Source: Bacteroidota bacterium (GTDB taxonomy: Bacteria; Bacteroidota; Bacteroidia; Chitinophagales; Chitinophagaceae). Taken from it: a stretch of 8,328 bases of DNA. The notes beneath the pieces are model-generated. The model was not told the origin of the DNA. It was given only the letters and a program-made list of their open reading frames with translations, and ran no database searches. This document shows, one piece after another, positions 7,178-8,328 of the stretch; position 1 is the first letter of the stretch; every line of letters begins with the position of its first letter. The stretch covers positions 1 to 8,328 of the forward strand of contig JAEYVW010000224.1 in the NCBI GenBank assembly GCA_023429365.1, written 5' to 3'. The translations under genes were made by a program, and so were the position numbers.

Positions 7178-8328
7178 GAATCGCCTGATTTGTTTCCAAT
7201 CTTACCTCCGCCACAGGCGATGACTATGTATTGTTTCCCGTTTAGATAATAAGTAGCCGGTGTTGCAAAACCTGCCGCCGGCAACCCATGTTCCCAGACC
7301 TGTTTTCCTGTTTTTTTATCAAAAGCCCTGATCTTTTCATCCTTAGTGGCGGCGATGAATACCAGCCCGCCTTTTGTAACCAGTGGCCCCCCGTAGTTTT
7401 CAGTGCCCGTAATAGGAATTCCTTGTTTTGTCAGTTCTGCATACTCTCCAAGTGGAACCTTCCAAAGTAGTTTGCCTGTATTGAGGTCTACAGCGTTCAA
7501 TGTTCCCCAGGGCGGCTTGATGCCGGGATATCCTTCATCGTCAAGAAACCGATGATAGCCTGTCATGTTATAAGGAACTTCATCCAGGATAGATCGCTTT
7601 ATGGGTTCAATTACCGTTTGCGATCCTTTATTGGTTTTCTTCAATAGAAAACTCGCTATTGCTTCCTTTTCTGTATTACCAAACTGGTTAAAGGCCGGCA
7701 TAAAATTTTTGCCATTCTCAATAATTTGGGCAAGGGTTATTTCAGTGTATTTATTTTCAAGACCGATCAGCGAAGGGTAAGATCTTCCGTCACCATTCAG
7801 ATCGGGTCCGTGACAGGACTGGCAATATTTTCCATAGAGTGACTGACCAAGTGAATGCAAGGTATTGAGTGTAGGTTTGATAGCAGGGGCATCAACCATA
7901 GTCAAAGACCAGGGTAGTTCGCTGGAGTTTACATACATGATCCCAGACTCGATATCCACGGCCGCGCCGCCCCATTCGCCGCCACCATCAAAGCCAGGAA
8001 ATATCCATACGCCTTCTTTTGAAGGCGGGGCAAACATCCGGTTATCTTTTACTTTCCTGAATTTTTCAATTAATGCCGCATGCACTTCAGGGTTACGGTC
8101 TGATACATCAGCTTCTGTAAATTCCTGCCTGGCGAATGGCTCGGGAAGTATTGGTATAGGTTGAGTAGGCCACGGTTCTTCTCCCGGTAAGGCCTCCATG
8201 AGAAAAGGTTTTTCTTCGATGGGAAAGACAGGTTTACCATTGTCGCGATCAAAAACAAATATGTAACCATGCTTGGTGATCTGTGCGGCAACATCCCTTT
8301 TTTTACCATTTATTTCGATTGTCACCAG
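7153..8328 (-). CDS. PQQ-dependent dehydrogenase with embedded cytochrome c domain (5' part beyond window edge)
   Basis: The reading frame is open to the right edge, so the first few hundred residues are missing; the GTG at 8325 is internal, not a start. Numbering from it, 390 residues are visible. HGYIFVFDRDNGKPVFPIEE (19-38) and the following PTQP stretch are typical of quinoprotein glucose/alcohol dehydrogenase propellers. A c-type haem domain follows (about 155-230) with CQSCH (168-172) and a probable Met ligand in NFMPAF (M209). Propeller repeats then resume: NAVDLNTGKLLW (277-288) and RAFDKKTGKQVW (333-344), ending CGGGKIGNKSGDSYIAFALP. These enzymes sit in the periplasm, oxidise sugars or alcohols with pyrroloquinoline quinone, and pass electrons through the haem to the respiratory chain. 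A haem domain inserted inside the propeller, instead of at the C terminus, is known in Bacteroidetes members annotated as PQQ-dependent dehydrogenases. The substrate cannot be told from this part. Confidence 0.93.
   Translation of the reverse strand: MVTIEINGKKRDVAAQITKHGYIFVFDRDNGKPVFPIEEKPFLMEALPGEEPWPTQPIPILPEPFARQEFTEADVSDRNPEVHAALIEKFRKVKDNRMFAPPSKEGVWIFPGFDGGGEWGGAAVDIESGIMYVNSSELPWSLTMVDAPAIKPTLNTLHSLGQSLYGKYCQSCHGPDLNGDGRSYPSLIGLENKYTEITLAQIIENGKNFMPAFNQFGNTEKEAIASFLLKKTNKGSQTVIEPIKRSILDEVPYNMTGYHRFLDDEGYPGIKPPWGTLNAVDLNTGKLLWKVPLGEYAELTKQGIPITGTENYGGPLVTKGGLVFIAATKDEKIRAFDKKTGKQVWEHGLPAAGFATPATYYLNGKQYIVIACGGGKIGNKSGDSYIAFALP

Overview
The window looks like a chromosomal segment from a Bacteroidetes bacterium, most likely a Chitinophagaceae-like member. 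This is an inference from gene content and protein style, not from a marker gene. The clues are a SpoIIM-like / DUF4129 / DUF4350 / MoxR operon of the type common in that phylum, a quinoprotein dehydrogenase with an embedded cytochrome c domain, a Bacteroidetes-like -7 promoter box (TAnnTTTG), and a large uncharacterised GAF-like protein.

Layout. (1) Positions 1-3758, minus strand: four tightly packed genes read leftwards, namely a SpoIIM-family membrane protein (TTG start), a DUF4129 membrane protein (GTG start), a DUF4350 membrane protein (GTG start) and a MoxR-type AAA+ ATPase that runs off the left edge. The first three overlap by 1 and 4 nt and the fourth follows after 38 nt, so they are almost certainly one transcript. 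(2) Positions 3759-3934: a divergent intergenic region with a candidate -7 box for the operon. (3) Positions 3935-4408, plus: rlmH, a 23S rRNA methyltransferase. (4) Positions 4409-4768: a 360-bp gene-free stretch holding a striking nested palindrome (a 19-bp perfect inverted repeat enclosing a 16-bp perfect one, both built on the same CCTTATT-like 8-mer). (5) Positions 4769-7177, plus: an 802-residue soluble protein with a central GAF-like segment and conserved-looking flanking regions of unknown function. (6) Positions 7153-8328, minus: the C-terminal part of a PQQ-dependent dehydrogenase with a c-type haem domain, converging on and overlapping the preceding gene by 25 bp.

How they fit together. 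The left operon probably forms a membrane-associated MoxR chaperone module: the ATPase acts in the cytoplasm on partner proteins, and the other three are membrane proteins with soluble domains. DUF58 would be the expected next gene beyond the left edge. rlmH is housekeeping. The PQQ enzyme is a periplasmic sugar or alcohol oxidase feeding electrons to the respiratory chain. The 802-aa protein has no obvious link to either neighbour. I see no phage, transposase, CRISPR, tRNA or rRNA. The least explained items are the nested palindrome and the 802-aa protein.
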